Shown: positions 25,792 through 34,595, numbered from the stretch's first letter. The stretch: 43,151 nt of DNA from JBKPCD01 sp046727175 (GCA_046727175.1 JBKPCD010000019.1:1-43151); one strand, 5' to 3'. The notes: generated by a model from the letters alone, not told the origin. Program-made: numbers and translations.

Positions 25792-27177
25792 GTGCACCCG
25801 CAAACGTCCGACGTCGATCTCCGCCTCTCGGAGCTTCAGACTCAGATAGACGGCCTCAACCTCGCGCTGCAGCAGTGGCGGCAGATTGAGGAACACGCCC
25901 AGCCGACGGAACAGCGGCTCGCGCAGCTCACGGTGCAATGCGCCGAAATCCTGAATCGATGGACGGCCACCGACGAGCGGCACACGGACGCGCTCGCGGC
26001 GATCGAAGCGCGGCTCGAAGACTGGGGCGCAATCGAACGGCGACTGCAGCACGAGTCGCGCGAGCGGATTCGCCAGCTCGAACAGACGATCGAGCACGAG
26101 TGGCAGGCCCTTCGCCGGATGCACGAGGAGCCGGTCAAGCAGCTCCGGGAGCAGGCCGCGACCCTCGGCGAGACGTGCGTGGCAGCGGCGAATCTCGCGC
26201 TCCGCGGCTTCGAACGGGCCGAAGTGCGCTTGGCCGCGCTCGAACAGGATCTGCAGGCGCGGCTGAACGATCTGTCACGCGATCTCCAGGCGGCAATCGC
26301 CGAGATGCGCAGCGCCGGAGGGCAGCGTCCCTCATCGCTCGCTGAAGGGGTATCGCCGTTCCCGCTCGAAAGCGTAGTGCGCATTCACGACGGGCTGCGC
26401 CGGTCGGCTGAGACGGACGACAGCGCGACCTCTCGGCTCTCTACCTCACGCGATCCAGCAGCGCCCTCGAGGACCGTCCGGCAACTGCCCCCAGCCGCAG
26501 CGGCGCTCGACGAGCGAGTGCTATCGCTCGAAAGAGCGGTCGATGAGGCGAAGGCCACCGCAGAACGAACGGAGGGGCTGCGAAGAACGACGTTTGTCGC
26601 AGCCGGCGCCCTGATCGTCGGTCTGATCGTGATGGGCGGGCTCTTCGTGCGCGCGCAGCAGCGGACCGAGGCTCGTATGAACGAGACCATCGCCCGCACC
26701 GCCGTGGCGGAACGGCAGGCGACAAAGGCCGCCAATGACGCCGCCGAAGAGCGGATTGCGGCGACACGCGCCGAAGCGAGCCGTCAGGTCGTTGAGGCGC
26801 AGCAGGCGGCGCGGCAGGCACAAATCGTCACGAGCGTGCTCGCTGCGCCCGACGTGCTGCGATTCAACTTGTCGAGCGTCGACGCCTCATCGCGAGCGAC
26901 GGCGCAGGTTTTGTTGAGCCGCAGTCGGGGACTCGTCGCCAGCGCCTCGCGTCTCGCTCCCGCGACGGTGGGCGGCGTCTACCAGTTGTGGCTGCTCACG
27001 AACACTTCACCCGTGAGCGTCGGAGTGCTCACGCCCGATGCCGCCGGACGGGTCACGTTCGTGGCCGATGCGCCGGCGAACCTGCCGAGGCCGGTCATTG
27101 GTGCGACGGTGACGCTCGAATCTGGCGGCGTTCACACCTCGCCCACGGGCGCGACGGTCCTTGCCCGAACCCAATAG
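25792..27177 (+). CDS. Coiled-coil membrane protein with RskA-like (anti-sigma-K) C-terminal domain
   Basis: 461 residues, GTG start without a clear ribosome-binding site. Residues 8-175 are heptad-rich and almost wholly helical (multiple Arg/Glu/Gln coiled coils). A Pro/Ser-rich linker and a second short coil follow. One TM helix (about 267-288, 'TFVAAGALIVGLIVMGGLFV') leads into another coil (290-345) and an RskA-C-like domain (345-458): 'YQLWLLTNTSPVSVGVLTPDAAGRVTF', 'VIGATVTLESGG...SPTGATVLA'. In RskA proteins this domain is extracytoplasmic and the N-terminus binds a sigma factor; here that zinc-finger part is replaced by coiled coil and no sigma gene is nearby. The downstream gene starts 16 nt later, so the two form an operon. 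Confidence 0.8.
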   Translation: MHPQTSDVDLRLSELQTQIDGLNLALQQWRQIEEHAQPTEQRLAQLTVQCAEILNRWTATDERHTDALAAIEARLEDWGAIERRLQHESRERIRQLEQTIEHEWQALRRMHEEPVKQLREQAATLGETCVAAANLALRGFERAEVRLAALEQDLQARLNDLSRDLQAAIAEMRSAGGQRPSSLAEGVSPFPLESVVRIHDGLRRSAETDDSATSRLSTSRDPAAPSRTVRQLPPAAAALDERVLSLERAVDEAKATAERTEGLRRTTFVAAGALIVGLIVMGGLFVRAQQRTEARMNETIARTAVAERQATKAANDAAEERIAATRAEASRQVVEAQQAARQAQIVTSVLAAPDVLRFNLSSVDASSRATAQVLLSRSRGLVASASRLAPATVGGVYQLWLLTNTSPVSVGVLTPDAAGRVTFVADAPANLPRPVIGATVTLESGGVHTSPTGATVLARTQ

Positions 27178-27193
27178 CCCGCGAGATCCCTGC

Positions 27194-28414
27194 ATGAGCG
27201 TCACTCTCGACGAACTCTTGATGCTCGCGGGGCGATTGGACGACAGCGCCGGCTTCGACACGCCGCGCGAGCGATTCCGCAGATTTCTGATCGAGTACGT
27301 CACCGATGCGCGCATCGCGCGGGCACTCATCGAGCAGTGCCGCCTTCTCGACGAGCAGCATCATCGGGCGCTCCAGGATCTCGTCGTGCTGCTCGGACGA
27401 TCCCTCGGGTTCGAGACGCGATTCGGAACGTATTCCACCGTATCCGGCGCGTTGAAATACGACGGTCACTGGCGATCGCGCGCCCACCTCGACATCGTGC
27501 TGGAGCTTCGCACGAACCAGACACTGGCTGCAGACCCCGACGGGCTCGTTCGATCGATCCGCGCGCTCTCCGCGACGTCCGCTCCGAACGCGGAAGTTCG
27601 GCCGATGGGCCTCTGTGTAGTGACCGCGTTGTACGCGAGCCGCGGCCGTCTCGAGGATGCCGTTGCCGCGACGCACCCCGAGTTTCCGATCCGTGTCGTC
27701 GCGCTGCGCGCGTTGCTGTCGCTTGCCGACATGGTGAGTGCTGGCCGACTGAAGCACGATGAGGTCGTGAAGCTGATCGAGAGCGGCTCGCCTCTCGATT
27801 TCGTGGCGGAACTGCTCGATCGATTCGCGCACACGAGCGCGCCGAGCGAGTCACCAACCCCAAGCCCGAACGAACCGGCTCGACCCGGGCGGCCGCTGCC
27901 CGTCGCGCTGCGTCAGGAATCGAGCGAGCATGGCTTCTGGCTGGCCACGGTGGCCGGCGATCACGCCGTCACGCCGGAGCAGTTCGTCGAAGTCGTCATC
28001 GGACGCCGGCACATCTTTGGTGTCAGCCCCGACGGGGAAGGTGGCGCACGACCCGGTGATTCGATCTGCTTCTACATCTCGGGGCGTGGCGCGGTCGGCC
28101 GCGCGCAGGTGGCGTCCATTGAGCAGAACGGCGTCGGCCTGCGCGACGCCCACCAGTACGCACAGCTCCTTCGACTCGACCACACCGAGCTCCATCTGAG
28201 CGAGCCAATCGTGCCTGACTTCGAGACGCAGCTCCGTCTTCGCGCGGCACGGGGGGCCTCGGGCGCGATCTGGCAACCGTTCAGGCGCATTTCAGAGCAG
28301 GACTTTGTGGCGCTGACTACACGCGCTGAGTCTCGATCCGGCGGCCGGTCCTCCGCTCCGCCGAGCCAGGAGACGATGACTGTCAGCGCTGCAGATCCGC
28401 AGTCACGCGAGTGA
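27194..28414 (+). CDS. PD-(D/E)XK nuclease-like plus EVE/PUA-like domain protein
   Basis: 406 residues from ATG 27194. Residues 60-125 look like a restriction-endonuclease fold: 'LVVLLGRSLGFETRFGTY', 'KYDGHWRSRAHLDIVLELRTNQT', with Asp100 and Glu104 placed as in D-(x)n-ExK but Arg in place of the final Lys. 'FPIRVVALRALLSLADMV' fits the C-terminal half of such folds. After a Pro-rich linker, residues 246-350 resemble an EVE/PUA-like domain: 'HGFWLATVAGD', 'HIFGVSPDGEGGARPGDSICFYISGRGAVGRAQVASI'. EVE domains bind modified bases, so a modification-sensing nucleic-acid role is possible. Domain calls are by pattern only. The 3' end overlaps the convergent pseudokinase gene by 32 nt. Confidence 0.65.
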   Translation: MSVTLDELLMLAGRLDDSAGFDTPRERFRRFLIEYVTDARIARALIEQCRLLDEQHHRALQDLVVLLGRSLGFETRFGTYSTVSGALKYDGHWRSRAHLDIVLELRTNQTLAADPDGLVRSIRALSATSAPNAEVRPMGLCVVTALYASRGRLEDAVAATHPEFPIRVVALRALLSLADMVSAGRLKHDEVVKLIESGSPLDFVAELLDRFAHTSAPSESPTPSPNEPARPGRPLPVALRQESSEHGFWLATVAGDHAVTPEQFVEVVIGRRHIFGVSPDGEGGARPGDSICFYISGRGAVGRAQVASIEQNGVGLRDAHQYAQLLRLDHTELHLSEPIVPDFETQLRLRAARGASGAIWQPFRRISEQDFVALTTRAESRSGGRSSAPPSQETMTVSAADPQSRE

Positions 28415-30608
28415 CACCCTCCGACCGGACGATAGCTTTCTGACGCCGTTCGCCCAATTGCGGGTGCCGGAACGTGAATTCGTGTTCTCCGATCGGGACG
28501 GCCACATTTCCGAGCGGCGTCTCGCCGACGGTTTTACCGTCGATCGAGACCTCGGCCCAGGGCACGGCGTTGATGCTGACGCGGCCTTTCGGTGGGGATA
28601 CCGAGAGCTGCGCGGCCTGTCCTGGCTTCAAATCCACGGTCTGCCGAGACCGATATCCGAGTGCCGTGTTCACTATCTGGAGCTCGTGACGGCCCGGTGC
28701 GAGCAAAAGCGGCTTGCCTGGCGCCGATCCCAGCAACCGATTCCCCGCGAAGACTTCGACGGCGATTGGAGACGAAAGTTGGATGCTCGCCATGCGCGGA
28801 GACGACGCGCCCGCCGGCCGATCACCAGGGCGAGCATCCGTTGGTCGTGGAGCGGAGTCGCCGTTGGTCGCTAGTTCATTCGTGCGCGTGGCCTGCCCTG
28901 GAAGAGCAGTTACTACTCGAATGGATGTCGTGCCGAAGGGAATCGGCAGTTGCAGCGGCGTCCCACTCGCCGCGCGGCCGTCGACGATGACACGTGCGCC
29001 GGGATCGCTTGCCTCGACGACGATCGATTGTTCCGGGGCCACCCATCCCCGATACAATAGGGCCGCGATTACGCCGGCCTCGGCGGACGCCAGGAGCGTC
29101 AGCGCCGCGATGAGCCGCCCTGCCGACTTCGTTCGATGCGAGGTCGCAGCGTCCTGATTCGTCGTCGCGGGCGTTGCGACGGCCGCTGCTGTCCGTCCAA
29201 CCGGAGAAGTTGATTGTGGCGCCGCAGCCTGCTCGCCGGACGTGTTCTCTGGAAAAGGCGTGACCTGGCGAATTCCTCTCGCATCGATGTTCTCTTCGTT
29301 CGCAATCGAGTCTGCCGCGTGCGCTGGGAGCAGCGCTCCCTCGACCTTGTTCGGGACGGGTGTCTCGATCCTGCTCGGGACAGGTCCTTCAATTCTGTTC
29401 GGGACAAATTTTTTAATGATCCGCTCGGGAGGGCGTGGAGTCGCGCCCGGGGCTGGTCCCCCTGCGTTCCTTGAGACAGGCTCCGCGACGTGCCTCGGGA
29501 CAATCGCCTCGCCTTTGTTCGGGACGGGCGCTTCTACGTTGCTCGGGACATGCCCTTCGATCTCGCTCGGGACACCTCCCTCGGCCGCGGCAGGCGCAAG
29601 ACCGCCAAGCGCGCTTGGAACACGTCCGTCGACGTTGCTCTCGACGAGTCGTCGATGGGCCGCATCGTCATGTCCCTCGACGAAGCTCGGCGCAGGCGCC
29701 AGCCCATCGAGCGCTTCGAGCGCGTCGGACGCCGATTCGAACGCGCCGCCATCGAGTTGAAGCGCTCGCTCGATCCAGTGACGCAGGAACGGGAAATGCG
29801 CGGCCGGATCGTAGTGCGAGGCCTGCGCGAGCTGGTCCAGAAGCAGCTCGACGCGCGAGTATTCATCGGGATTCAGCCGGCGCCCGAGCAGCAACGATAC
29901 GGCAATCGCGCCAAGTTGGAAGAAATCCGTGCGTCCGTCGAGTCGTGCCGCGCTCCTTGTTGGCGGCACCGGGATGCCGAGTTCGATCAGGCGGCTCGAA
30001 GGAAGCCGAAGGATCTCGAGGGCTGACCCGAGCACGTGCTCGACGATCACCAGCCGCCCCGTTGGTGCGACGATGATGCGGTCGGCGCTCAGCGCCCCGT
30101 GGGCGATACCGTCGGCGTGCTGCTGGAGATCGGCAAGCGCCGGAGTGAGTTGCCGGATGAGCGCGGTTGCGAACGCGGGACCTTGCGCCTCCTTCAGGAC
30201 TTCCGAAAGCCGCCGTCCCGCCGTGTGATTCGAGACGACCGCCAGCTCACCGTCAGGCTCCAGCCGCTCGACGGTGCGAACGCACGCGAAGGACTCGTGC
30301 AGAAAGTCGGCGAGGGACCGAACACGCTCGCGCAAGGCGCGCTCGAATCCCGGCGTGGAGGCGAGCTCGGATCGAATACGCAACAGCTCCAGCGACGGCG
30401 CGTGGGTGTTGTCGAACATGAGCAACCGATCGCCCAGCGCGTCCGACAGTCCTGGTGCGTACCAACTTGCGAGGTGCGGAGGTGAGGGCGGCGCCTCACC
30501 CGAGCCGACGCAAGTGAGATCGCGGGCGTGTTTCATTCCGGACGATCGCTCGAGTGATGGTTGGGCGTGTTCGGATCCAATCGCGGCGGACCCGAGTTCA
30601 TTGTCCAC
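28383..30608 (-). CDS. Membrane pseudokinase with octapeptide repeats and PEGA domains
   Basis: 741 residues from GTG 30608 (numbering below); ATG 30536 is an alternative start. Residues 50-300 follow a protein-kinase layout, but the catalytic 'HRDLKPxN' is 'HGALSADR' (170-177), 'DFG' is 'EHV' (190-192) and no glycine loop is visible, so it should be inactive and probably binds a ligand or partner. Residues 322-425 are octapeptides. One TM helix (499-519) follows, then extracytoplasmic PEGA-like domains: 'GARVIVDGRAASGTPLQLPIPFG', and near the end 'WAEVSIDGKTVGETPLGNVAVPIGEHEFTFRH'. PEGA modules are common behind acidobacterial kinases. It lies 39 nt downstream of preA on the same strand, but its function points toward the convergent pair at 25792-28414. 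Confidence 0.8.
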   Translation of the reverse strand: MDNELGSAAIGSEHAQPSLERSSGMKHARDLTCVGSGEAPPSPPHLASWYAPGLSDALGDRLLMFDNTHAPSLELLRIRSELASTPGFERALRERVRSLADFLHESFACVRTVERLEPDGELAVVSNHTAGRRLSEVLKEAQGPAFATALIRQLTPALADLQQHADGIAHGALSADRIIVAPTGRLVIVEHVLGSALEILRLPSSRLIELGIPVPPTRSAARLDGRTDFFQLGAIAVSLLLGRRLNPDEYSRVELLLDQLAQASHYDPAAHFPFLRHWIERALQLDGGAFESASDALEALDGLAPAPSFVEGHDDAAHRRLVESNVDGRVPSALGGLAPAAAEGGVPSEIEGHVPSNVEAPVPNKGEAIVPRHVAEPVSRNAGGPAPGATPRPPERIIKKFVPNRIEGPVPSRIETPVPNKVEGALLPAHAADSIANEENIDARGIRQVTPFPENTSGEQAAAPQSTSPVGRTAAAVATPATTNQDAATSHRTKSAGRLIAALTLLASAEAGVIAALLYRGWVAPEQSIVVEASDPGARVIVDGRAASGTPLQLPIPFGTTSIRVVTALPGQATRTNELATNGDSAPRPTDARPGDRPAGASSPRMASIQLSSPIAVEVFAGNRLLGSAPGKPLLLAPGRHELQIVNTALGYRSRQTVDLKPGQAAQLSVSPPKGRVSINAVPWAEVSIDGKTVGETPLGNVAVPIGEHEFTFRHPQLGERRQKAIVRSEGVTRVTADLQR
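29334..29645 (-). repeat. 24-bp in-frame repeats encoding 13 octapeptides
   Basis: Within the pseudokinase gene, residues 322-425 divide exactly into 13 octads. Best copies: VPSEIEGH (346), VPSNVEAP (354), VPNKGEAI (362), VPRHVAEP (370), VPNRIEGP (402), VPSRIETP (410), VPNKVEGA (418). Degenerate octads before and between keep the register. Consensus VPxxIExP. Confidence 0.85.
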
Positions 30609-30647
30609 GAAAGATCGGATCAGTCAAGGACACAGATCCCATGGAAA

Positions 30648-31760
30648 TCACGATTGGTGAACGGCATACCCTTCCGGCGTCTCGTGACCGCCGAAGTACC
30701 CCTTGCTGTCCGGCCGCTTGATTTGCGAGTGCGGGACGATCCGATCCCGGCGCAGCCCGCGGAAGTCCTCGAGCGATGCGTACCCGTGACGATCCATGAA
30801 CTCGAGCATCCCGGCCTTGAGTTGTCGGATCACATTCGGTCCAACCGCGTGATCCAGCATCGCCGCGGTACAGACCTGCACGGTGCCGCAGCCGAGGAGG
30901 AAGTAATTGAGCGCGTGCGAGAACTCGCCGATGCCGCCGATGCCCGAGAACGCCTTGTCGGGGAACGCCTGCGTCATCTGGCTGATTTTCGCCAGGGACT
31001 GCGGAAGGATTGCCGGTCCGCCAAGCCCCCCGTACGAAACGCGACCTTCGACCTGGACCTCGAATTCCAGTTTCGCGGGATCGATGAGCGGCAGCGACGG
31101 GAAGGTGTTGGACGACGAGATGGCGTCAGCGCCCGCAAGGAACGATCCGCGCGCCTCCGCGGCGATATCGGTCGTCGACGGCGTGAGCTTGGCCCAGACC
31201 GGCACGCGCGCCACTTCCTTGACGACCTTGGTGACTACCGAGATCAGCTCGCGATCCTTGCCGATGTTCGAGCCCATGTCGTCCCGATCCATGTGCGGGC
31301 ACGAGAGGTTCAGCTCGAACGCATCGGCGCCTTCGTCCTGACACGCCTTCGCGAGCAGCTGCCAGTTCGCCAGCTCGCGATCGTTCCCCGATCCCGCCAT
31401 AATCGACGCCACGAGCACGTGGTTCGGATACGCCTTCTTGATCTTTGCGATCCGCGGAATCCACCAGTCCAGCGTCTTGTCGGAAATGAGCTCCCAGTTC
31501 CACGACGAGTGCAGCGCCGTGCCGGGCCGCTTCTCCATCGAGAGTCGATAGGAATCGGGGCTGGCGCGCATGAACTTCGTCTTCGGTCCGGCGACGTTGA
31601 CGACCGGATGGAGGCCAATCGTCTTCGTGACGACGCCGGCCCATCCGACCTCGAACGCGCGCATGATGTTGCTGTCCGATTCGGTCGGCGGGGCAGACGA
31701 TAGCAGAAAGGGGTTTTCGAACCGGATTCCGGTGAAGTCAACCGCGAGGGTAGGGGGCAT
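30648..31760 (-). CDS. preA: Dihydropyrimidine dehydrogenase catalytic subunit (PreA-like), without Fe-S domain
   Basis: 370 residues from ATG 31760. It is an FMN-binding TIM barrel: 'FTGIRFENPFLLSSAPPTES', 'VGWAGVVTKTIG', 'VLVASIMAGSGN', catalytic 'NLSCPH' with Cys154, 'VPVWAKLTPSTTDI', 'FSGIGGIGEFSHALNYFLLGCGTVQVCTAAM'. It reduces uracil and thymine to dihydropyrimidines. E. coli PreA (411 residues) ends in a two-cluster ferredoxin domain; here the C-terminus ('KGYFGGHETPEGYAVHQS') has no CxxCxxC, so electrons must come from a separate protein. PreT is not in the window. It diverges from the beta-ureidopropionase gene, across a 350-nt control region. Confidence 0.88.
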   Translation of the reverse strand: MPPTLAVDFTGIRFENPFLLSSAPPTESDSNIMRAFEVGWAGVVTKTIGLHPVVNVAGPKTKFMRASPDSYRLSMEKRPGTALHSSWNWELISDKTLDWWIPRIAKIKKAYPNHVLVASIMAGSGNDRELANWQLLAKACQDEGADAFELNLSCPHMDRDDMGSNIGKDRELISVVTKVVKEVARVPVWAKLTPSTTDIAAEARGSFLAGADAISSSNTFPSLPLIDPAKLEFEVQVEGRVSYGGLGGPAILPQSLAKISQMTQAFPDKAFSGIGGIGEFSHALNYFLLGCGTVQVCTAAMLDHAVGPNVIRQLKAGMLEFMDRHGYASLEDFRGLRRDRIVPHSQIKRPDSKGYFGGHETPEGYAVHQS

Positions 31761-31976
31761 TTGGCCGATTATACGCTGGGCTTTACTTATCCGGGGGACT
31801 TCGTCCTCCGGACCCCCATAGGCACCCCCACCGCGCACAGTCCGCGCCGTGGGGCCCCCGCTACACGCTCGCTCGCGGGGACCCCACGATCCCCGCTCCG
31901 CTCGCGTGGCTCACTCGCTGTGCTCGTTCGCATCCGCCGGCTATCGCCCTCATGCTCTTATTCGCGCCTCGGCTGG

Positions 31977-32018
31977 CCCAAAGCCTAAAGTCGTAAGCCC
32001 AGAGCCGAGGCCTTAGCC
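31977..32018 (+). repeat. Heptamer array D
   Basis: Six units in exact 7-nt register: CCCAAAG (31977), CCTAAAG (31984), TCGTAAG, CCCAGAG (31998), CCGAGGC, CTTAGCC. The lead word CCCAAAG recurs at 34755 and, inverted, at 34633. It lies 24 nt upstream of the predicted -35 box. Confidence 0.75.
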
Positions 32019-32042
32019 GATAACCTGCGGCGCTGCATCGAC

Positions 32043-32072
32043 TTGACAGGTGCGCGCACCGCCAGCTATGTT
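32043..32072 (+). promoter_or_regulatory. Sigma70-like promoter for the beta-ureidopropionase gene
   Basis: TTGACA (32043-32048), 18-nt spacer, TATGTT (32067-32072). About 38 nt separate the -10 box from the ATG at 32111, with AGGAG at 32099-32103 as ribosome-binding site. Confidence 0.5.
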
Positions 32073-32110
32073 CCACGTTTTCACCTCTTTCACGAGCAAG
32101 GAGCATCGGG

Positions 32111-32980
32111 ATGGGTCGCGTAATCCGCGGCGGCTTGATTCAGGTCCGGGCGGACGTGTCGCTCGAGGGAAGCGCCGACGACATCAAGCGACGGATGATT
32201 GACAAGCACATGCCGCTGATCGAACAGGCCGCCGCGCGGGGCGCGCAGCTCGTCTGCCTGCAGGAGCTGTTCTTCGGTCCGTACTTTTGTGCCGAGCAGC
32301 AGGCGCGATGGTACGAGATGGTGGAGCCAATTCCTGATGGGCCGACCGTTCGTCTCATGCAGGATGTCGCGCGTCGTCATGGCATGGTCATGGTCGTTCC
32401 GATCTACGAGCAGGAGATCACGGGCGTCTATTACAACGCCGCGGCGGTGATCGATGCGGATGGAAAGTATCTCGGCAAGTACCGCAAGCACCACATCCCG
32501 CACGTCGGCCCGGGCTTCTGGGAGAAGTTTTATTTTCGTCCGGGGAATCTCGGGTATCCGGTCTTCGAAACCGCAGCCGGGCGTATTGGCGTCTACATCT
32601 GTTACGACCGGCACTTCCCGGAAGGCGCGCGGATTCTTGGGTTGAACGGCGCGGAGATCGTTCTCAACCCGTCAGCGACGGTTGCAGGGCTGTCGGAGTA
32701 TCTCTGGAAGCTGGAACAGCCGGCGCATGCGGTTGCGAACGGGTACTTCGTCGGCGCGATCAACCGGGTAGGCCACGAAGCACCGTGGAACATCGGTGAG
32801 TTCTACGGTCAGAGTTATTTCTGCGATCCGCGCGGCCGGATTCTCGCCGAAGCCAGCCGCGACCGCGACGAGCTCGTCGTCGCGGACCTCGACCTCGGGT
32901 TGATCCAGGAAGTCCGGAACACGTGGCAGTTCTATCGCGATCGCAGGCCGGAGACGTATGGGGCGATTACTGCTGGATGA
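32111..32980 (+). CDS. Nitrilase-superfamily amidohydrolase, probable beta-ureidopropionase
   Basis: 289 residues with the complete Glu-Lys-Cys triad: Glu52 ('CLQELFFGPYF'), Lys126 ('KYRKHHIPHVGPGFWEKFYF'), Cys164 ('GVYICYDRHFPEGAR'). The 'HIP...PGFWEKFYFRPG' and 'NRVG...WNIGEFYGQSYF' blocks are those of N-carbamoyl-beta-alanine/N-carbamoyl-amino acid hydrolases rather than simple nitrilases. It releases ammonia and CO2 from the ring-opened pyrimidine. Cytosolic. Context with PreA and a dihydropyrimidinase makes the beta-ureidopropionase call (third step) strong; N-carbamoylputrescine hydrolase is the main alternative by sequence alone. Confidence 0.9.
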   Translation: MGRVIRGGLIQVRADVSLEGSADDIKRRMIDKHMPLIEQAAARGAQLVCLQELFFGPYFCAEQQARWYEMVEPIPDGPTVRLMQDVARRHGMVMVVPIYEQEITGVYYNAAAVIDADGKYLGKYRKHHIPHVGPGFWEKFYFRPGNLGYPVFETAAGRIGVYICYDRHFPEGARILGLNGAEIVLNPSATVAGLSEYLWKLEQPAHAVANGYFVGAINRVGHEAPWNIGEFYGQSYFCDPRGRILAEASRDRDELVVADLDLGLIQEVRNTWQFYRDRRPETYGAITAG

Positions 32981-32986
32981 GCCCGT

Positions 32987-33085
32987 GCCGGGATTCGGGG
33001 TTCGGGATTCGGGGTTCGCAAGTCCGGCAAGGCCTCGAGTGGCTTCGCACCAGCGAACCCCGAGCCCCGAGTCCCGGGCCCCGGC
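32987..33085. repeat. Inverted heptamer arrays E forming a 33-bp imperfect hairpin
   Basis: Left arm 32987-33019 holds GGGATTC (32990), GGGGTTC, GGGATTC, GGGGTTC (33011). Right arm 33053-33085 holds GAACCCC (33055), GAGCCCC, GAGTCCC, GGGCCCC (33076). The arms pair over 33 positions with about seven transition-type differences, most of them G-T wobbles; the loop is also 33 nt. It starts 7 nt after the beta-ureidopropionase stop and could end its transcript. Confidence 0.8.
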
Positions 33086-33119
33086 GTAAGCGGTAGGTCT
33101 CCATTATTTCTCGATCACA

Positions 33120-34595
33120 ATGCTCGTTCTGAACAACTTCATCGCCGGCGAATGGCAGGAATCCCGCGGCCGGCGGATTCCCGATCTCAATCCCGCGGAT
33201 ACCACCGACGTCATCGCGGAAGCGCCCGCGTCGACGGCAGAAGAAGCCGCCGCAGCCGTGGATGCCGCCGAGCGCGCGTTCGAGGGGTGGCGCAATACGC
33301 CGGCGCCGGTCCGCGGACAGATCCTCTACCGCGCCCAGCGATTGATGGAAGAACGGCACCAGCAGCTTGCCGAGGGGCTGACGCGCGAGGAAGGGAAGAC
33401 GCTCAGCGAATCGAAAGGGGAAATCCAGCGCGCTATCAACGTGGTTGAATTCTTCGCAGGTGAAGCACGGCGGATCACCGGAGAAACGATTCCATCCGAG
33501 CTGCCGTACAACTTCTGCTACACGGTCAAGCAGCCGGTCGGACCGGTGGCGGTGATCACGCCGTGGAACTTTCCGATCGCAATTCCAATCTGGAAGATCG
33601 CGCCGGCGCTCGTGTGCGGCAACACGGTCGTCTTCAAGCCTGCGTCGCTGACGCCGCTGACAGCAACGCTGATCGCCGGCATTTTCCGTGACGCGGGGCT
33701 GCCGCCGGGCGTCCTCAATGTCGTGTTTGGCGGCGGACGCGAAGTCGGCGACACGATCGTGAAGCACCCCTCGATTCGTGCCGTGTCGTTCACGGGATCA
33801 AACGACGTCGGGACGGCGCTGTATCAGGCGGCCGCGGCGCGCGGGATCAAATGCCAGTGCGAGATGGGCGGCAAGAACCCGATCGTGATCCTTGGGGATG
33901 CGGATCTCGATCTCGCAGTCGAGAGCACTGTTCAGGGTGCCTTCGGTTCGACGGGTCAGCGCTGCACGGCGACAAGTCGGGCCGTGGTGGTCGAGTCGGT
34001 GGCAGATGCGTTCCTCGATCGTCTCGACGCGCGAACGGCAAAGCTGGTCGTGGGACCGGGGCTCGATCCAAACACGAACGTGGGTCCGTCTGTCGACCGT
34101 GGTCAGCTCGACACGGTCCTCGAGTACATCCGCATTGGCCGGAGCGAAGGCGCGCGCGTCGTGCGGGGCGGCGGTCGCCTCACCGACAACGGACTCGAGA
34201 AGGGCTTTTTCGTCGCGCCGACGATCTTCGACCACGCCAGCGCGGGTATGCGGATCGCGCAGGAGGAAATCTTCGGTCCGGTGTTGTCGGTCATCCGCGT
34301 TTCCGACGTCGAGAGCGCGCTGCACGTTGCCAACAGCGTTCGCTACGGGCTGTCGGCCTCGATTTACACGAACGACGTCGGGCAAATGTTCCGGTTCGTC
34401 GATCGCCTCGACGCGGGGATTCTTCACGTCAACTCGCCCACGGTCGGCGGCGAAGCGCACATTCCATTCGGGGGCATGAAGGCAACCGGCGTTGGCTTGC
34501 GCGAGATGGGCCGCGTCGCGATCGATTTCTACACGGAGCTGAAGGTCGTGTACGTGGACTACACGGGGACTGCGCGAAAGGGAAGTCTGTACTGA
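33120..34595 (+). CDS. NAD(P)-dependent aldehyde dehydrogenase
   Basis: 491 residues, full-length ALDH superfamily enzyme. Asn150 ('TPWNFPIAIPIWKIAPAL'), Lys173 ('NTVVFKPAS'), 'VSFTGSNDVG', general base Glu248 ('CEMGGKNPIVI') and nucleophile Cys282 ('GQRCTATS') are all in place; the end 'GLREMGRVAIDFYTELKVVY' is typical of the alpha-ketoglutarate-semialdehyde and succinate-semialdehyde branch. In this cluster it may oxidise malonate (or methylmalonate) semialdehyde made from beta-alanine or beta-aminoisobutyrate, but the aminotransferase needed in between is not in the window. No clear ribosome-binding site before the ATG. Confidence 0.92.
   Translation: MLVLNNFIAGEWQESRGRRIPDLNPADTTDVIAEAPASTAEEAAAAVDAAERAFEGWRNTPAPVRGQILYRAQRLMEERHQQLAEGLTREEGKTLSESKGEIQRAINVVEFFAGEARRITGETIPSELPYNFCYTVKQPVGPVAVITPWNFPIAIPIWKIAPALVCGNTVVFKPASLTPLTATLIAGIFRDAGLPPGVLNVVFGGGREVGDTIVKHPSIRAVSFTGSNDVGTALYQAAAARGIKCQCEMGGKNPIVILGDADLDLAVESTVQGAFGSTGQRCTATSRAVVVESVADAFLDRLDARTAKLVVGPGLDPNTNVGPSVDRGQLDTVLEYIRIGRSEGARVVRGGGRLTDNGLEKGFFVAPTIFDHASAGMRIAQEEIFGPVLSVIRVSDVESALHVANSVRYGLSASIYTNDVGQMFRFVDRLDAGILHVNSPTVGGEAHIPFGGMKATGVGLREMGRVAIDFYTELKVVYVDYTGTARKGSLY

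Larger units (their letters stand above)
31761..32110. other. Divergent regulatory spacer of the pyrimidine catabolism genes
   Basis: No gene. From left to right: a hairpin GGGGGAC-TTC-GTCCTCC (31793-31809) in the preA leader; a GC-rich stretch with recurring CTCGCTCGC/CGCTCGCG words (31830-31935); heptamer array D (31977-32018); and a sigma70-like promoter (32043-32072) for the plus-strand gene. Confidence 0.6.
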
